DNA of 6,697 nt from positions 1 through 6,697 of the forward strand of contig JAFGCA010000792.1 of the NCBI GenBank assembly GCA_016932895.1, written 5' to 3'. Below are positions 5,002 to 6,697 of the stretch, in pieces (the first letter of the stretch is position 1; each line of letters opens with the position of its first letter). This DNA comes from Sedimentisphaerales bacterium. Lineage in GTDB: Bacteria > Planctomycetota > Phycisphaerae > Sedimentisphaerales > SG8-4. The translations under genes and the position numbers were made by a program. The notes below the pieces were generated by a model, which was given only the letters and a program-made list of their open reading frames with translations, was not told where the DNA came from and did not search any database.

Positions 5002-5937
5002 TCACATGGCCGGACGGGGATTCTGCAGGCAGAAGTCTACGAGTTCTTCGATGACGGCGGTGCCGGCGCACATGACTTTGTCGGCGCCGCCCCAGTAGAG
5101 CTTGAGGGTGCCGTCGTTTTCGCCGACGGCTCCGCAGGTGAAGACGACGTTGTGGACGTAGCCGACGATCTCCCACGGGTCTTCGGGCTGGAGGATCCAG
5201 CGGTCGCCGACGGCGATGATGCGGGCCGGATCGTTGAGATCGTGCAGCGCGACGCCGAGGCGATAGACGCAGCCGTCCATGGTGGGAAAGACGCCGTGAT
5301 AGATGTTGAGCCACCCCTTGCTCGTCTTGATCGGCGGGGCGCCGGGCCCGATCTTCATCTCGTCCCAGTGATACGTCACGGGCTTCATGACGACTTTCGA
5401 GTCGCCCCAGTGGATCAGATCGGGCGAGTAGCTGATCCAGATCGACCAGGGGCTGATCTCCGAGTGCGGCCGGTCCAGACGCACGTACTTTCCGCCGATC
5501 TTCTCCGGAAAGACCACGGTGTTGCGATAGTCCGCCTGCGTGATGAGCGAGATGCGCTCGACGCTCTGGAAATCGGTCGTGCGGGCCAGGCCGATGCGGA
5601 CGCCGTGCTTGGAGTACGCGCTGTAGGTGATGTAATACGCTCCTTCGAGAAACGTAATGCGCGGGTCCTCGACGCCGAAGGCCTCGTACTCGGAAAAGGG
5701 CGGCTCAGTCCCCGGCGTCATGAACGGCTCGGACCGCGTGGTAAAATGAAACCCGTCGTCGCTCTCGGCCAGGCCGATGATCGACCGCCCCGTGTCTACG
5801 TGCGAGCGAAACAGCATGATATACCGCCCGTTGTGCTTGGTCACGCCGGCGTTGTGTACGGTCTCCACCGGGTACGGGACATCGTCCTTCGTCAGGATCG
5901 GATTGCCTTCGTATCGAGTGATGATGCTCTTCTTCAT
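5002..5937 (-). CDS. GH130 family beta-mannoside phosphorylase/hydrolase
   Basis: 311 residues, full length for GH130. Members cleave beta-mannosides, usually by phosphorolysis that releases alpha-mannose 1-phosphate; one subgroup hydrolyses instead. Motifs along the five-bladed beta-propeller: VHNAGV (27-32), MLFRSH (41-46), FGVEDPRIT (87-95) with D91 as the family's proton-donor aspartate, RLDRPH (153-158), GPGAPPIKTSKGWLNIYHG (197-215) and YWGGADKV (281-288). R44, R153, K205 and H214 are candidates for phosphate contacts, which favours a phosphorylase, but I cannot assign the subfamily or the linkage. No signal peptide, so cytoplasmic: it would act on imported manno-oligosaccharides. The ATG at 5937 has AAGGA 10 nt upstream. 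Divergent from the Gfo/Idh/MocA gene. Family call strong, substrate inferred. Confidence 0.92.
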   Translation of the reverse strand: MKKSIITRYEGNPILTKDDVPYPVETVHNAGVTKHNGRYIMLFRSHVDTGRSIIGLAESDDGFHFTTRSEPFMTPGTEPPFSEYEAFGVEDPRITFLEGAYYITYSAYSKHGVRIGLARTTDFQSVERISLITQADYRNTVVFPEKIGGKYVRLDRPHSEISPWSIWISYSPDLIHWGDSKVVMKPVTYHWDEMKIGPGAPPIKTSKGWLNIYHGVFPTMDGCVYRLGVALHDLNDPARIIAVGDRWILQPEDPWEIVGYVHNVVFTCGAVGENDGTLKLYWGGADKVMCAGTAVIEELVDFCLQNPRPAM

Positions 5938-6006
5938 GTCAGATGCTTCCTTGCAGAGGGGCTCTGCGGCGTCGGTTTTATCGTGCCGCGGCCTTAGGAT
6001 TCGGAC

Positions 6007-6035
6007 TTGCCAGCCAACGCCTTAAAGGATAGCAT
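6007..6035 (+). promoter_or_regulatory. Weak candidate promoter for the Gfo/Idh/MocA gene
   Basis: TTGCCA (6007-6012, 5 of 6 to TTGACA), 17-nt spacer, TAGCAT (6030-6035, 4 of 6). It would give a leader of about 113 nt. It overlaps the opposing candidate promoter at 6026-6053, so only one may be real or the two may interfere. Confidence 0.3.
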
Positions 6036-6053
6036 AGGGGAGAAATTTCGCAA
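6026..6053 (-). promoter_or_regulatory. Candidate promoter for the GH130 gene
   Basis: On the minus strand: TTGCGA (6048-6053, 4 of 6), 16-nt spacer, TATCCT (6026-6031, 4 of 6). It lies in the most AT-rich patch of the spacer and would give a leader of about 80 nt. Consensus match is modest. Confidence 0.35.
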
Positions 6054-6154
6054 GGGTCGCCGAAGATCGTAGCGGGTCAGAGGAGTTCTGTTCCCGACAA
6101 GACGGCCACTCGCGGTCGAAACGAAACCCGAACAGGTGAAAGGAGACAGACACC

Positions 6155-6697
6155 ATGAATCGACGGACGTTCCTCAAATCTGCAGCAACGGGGGCGGGGC
6201 TGGTTATTTTGCCCAGCGGCGTGCTCTCCGGCGCCAACGCCCCGAGCAACAAGCTCAACATCGCCATGATTGGCACCTGGGGCCGCGCCGACGCCCATTA
6301 CGGCCCGATGTCGAGTGAGAACATCGTGGCCCTGTGCGACGTCGATGAGAAGCACCTGGCTCACGGGGCCGAGAAGTTCCCCAAGGCCAAAACGTATGTC
6401 GATTGGCGTAAATGTCTGGACAATAAGGACATAGACGCGGTCGTCTGCAGTACGACCGATCACACGCATGCCTTTGTCGCGTGCTGGGCCCTGAACCGTG
6501 ATCTTCACTGCTATATGGAGAAGCCGCTGGGCAATTGCGTGGCGGAGGCCCGTCTGGCCCGCGCCAAATACCTGGCCAAGAAGGACAAGCTTTGCACCCA
6601 GGTCGGGACCCAGCGTCACGAGCTGCCGAACTTCAACCGCGTTCGCGAGTTGGTCAAAGACGGAGCGATCGGCGACCTGACCGACGTCTACGCCTGG
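6155..6697 (+). CDS. Tat-exported Gfo/Idh/MocA-family oxidoreductase (partial, 3' end missing)
   Basis: 181 codons are present and the frame is still open at the window edge; full members run about 400-450 residues. Residues 2-8 (NRRTFLK) form a twin-arginine signal, followed by a hydrophobic stretch and a likely cleavage after SGANA, so the protein should be exported folded with its NAD(P) cofactor. The Rossmann half follows: LNIAMIG, a glycine loop reading GTWGRA instead of the usual GxGGxG, VALCDVDE ending in the acidic residues after strand 2, [12 protein letters not shown], and the EKP signature at 122-124 (MEKPLGN) with the catalytic-type lysine. Members oxidise or reduce sugars and related polyols; the substrate half is mostly outside the window. 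Start chosen because AGGAG (6141-6145) lies 9 nt upstream and the Tat motif begins at once. Related to many planctomycete paralogues. Confidence 0.9.
   Translation, partial: MNRRTFLKSAATGAGLVILPSGVLSGANAPSNKLNIAMIGTWGRADAHYGPMSSENIVALCDVDEKHLAHGAEKFPKAKTYVDWRKCLDNKDIDAVVCSTTDHTHAFVACWALNRDLHCYMEKPLGNCVAEARLARAKYLAKKDKLCTQVGTQRHELPNFNRVRELVKDGAIGDLTDVYAW

Noticed and set aside
4625..5314. Minus-strand open frame of 229 codons across the repeat spacer into the GH130 gene
   Set aside because: Arg/His/Ser-rich frame overlapping the GH130 coding sequence on the same strand and continuing through repeats; no motif and no convincing start.
5152..5997. Plus-strand open frame of 281 codons opposite the GH130 gene
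   Set aside because: Shadow of a clear GH130 coding region, with no ribosome-binding site or family resemblance.

Overview
This GC-rich window carries six protein-coding genes: five complete and one cut by the right edge. It looks like the chromosome of a planctomycete, most likely a Phycisphaerae-type lineage. That placement rests on gene content: a Tat-exported Gfo/Idh/MocA oxidoreductase with an EKPLGN motif, a PadR regulator leading an operon of HAAS-type membrane proteins, a secreted nitrilase-fold hydrolase, and a GH130 mannoside phosphorylase. It is an inference from family knowledge, not a database result. I saw no tRNA, rRNA, CRISPR array or transposase.

Left part (18-2077). A secreted carbon-nitrogen hydrolase (minus, 18-1016) and an RNase Z-like metallo-beta-lactamase-fold protein (plus, 1193-2077) are divergently transcribed. 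Their 176-bp spacer holds two back-to-back sigma70-like promoters. Both -35 boxes lie in one perfect inverted repeat (1117-1137), and a second perfect palindrome (1101-1115) sits in the leftward promoter.

Middle part (2013-4565, minus strand). A three-gene operon reads PadR-family repressor (4158-4505), a 454-residue membrane protein made of two tandem copies of a HAAS/four-helix module (2806-4170), and a 242-residue single-module paralogue (2013-2741). The padR and HAAS frames overlap by 13 nt. A strong promoter lies upstream, with a near-perfect 27-bp inverted repeat over its -10 box, so the operon is probably autoregulated by its own PadR. The last gene runs 65 bp into the convergent RNase Z-like gene. 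The picture is a one-component regulator controlling a set of membrane sensor/permease-prefix proteins whose effector role is unknown.

Spacer (4566-5001). No gene is supported here. The stretch is packed with palindromic, REP-like dispersed-repeat material.

Right part (5002-6697). A cytoplasmic GH130 beta-mannoside phosphorylase/hydrolase (minus) and a Tat-exported Gfo/Idh/MocA oxidoreductase (plus, truncated at the window end) diverge from a 217-bp spacer with two weak overlapping promoter candidates. Together they suggest carbohydrate catabolism, but nothing here proves that they share a pathway.
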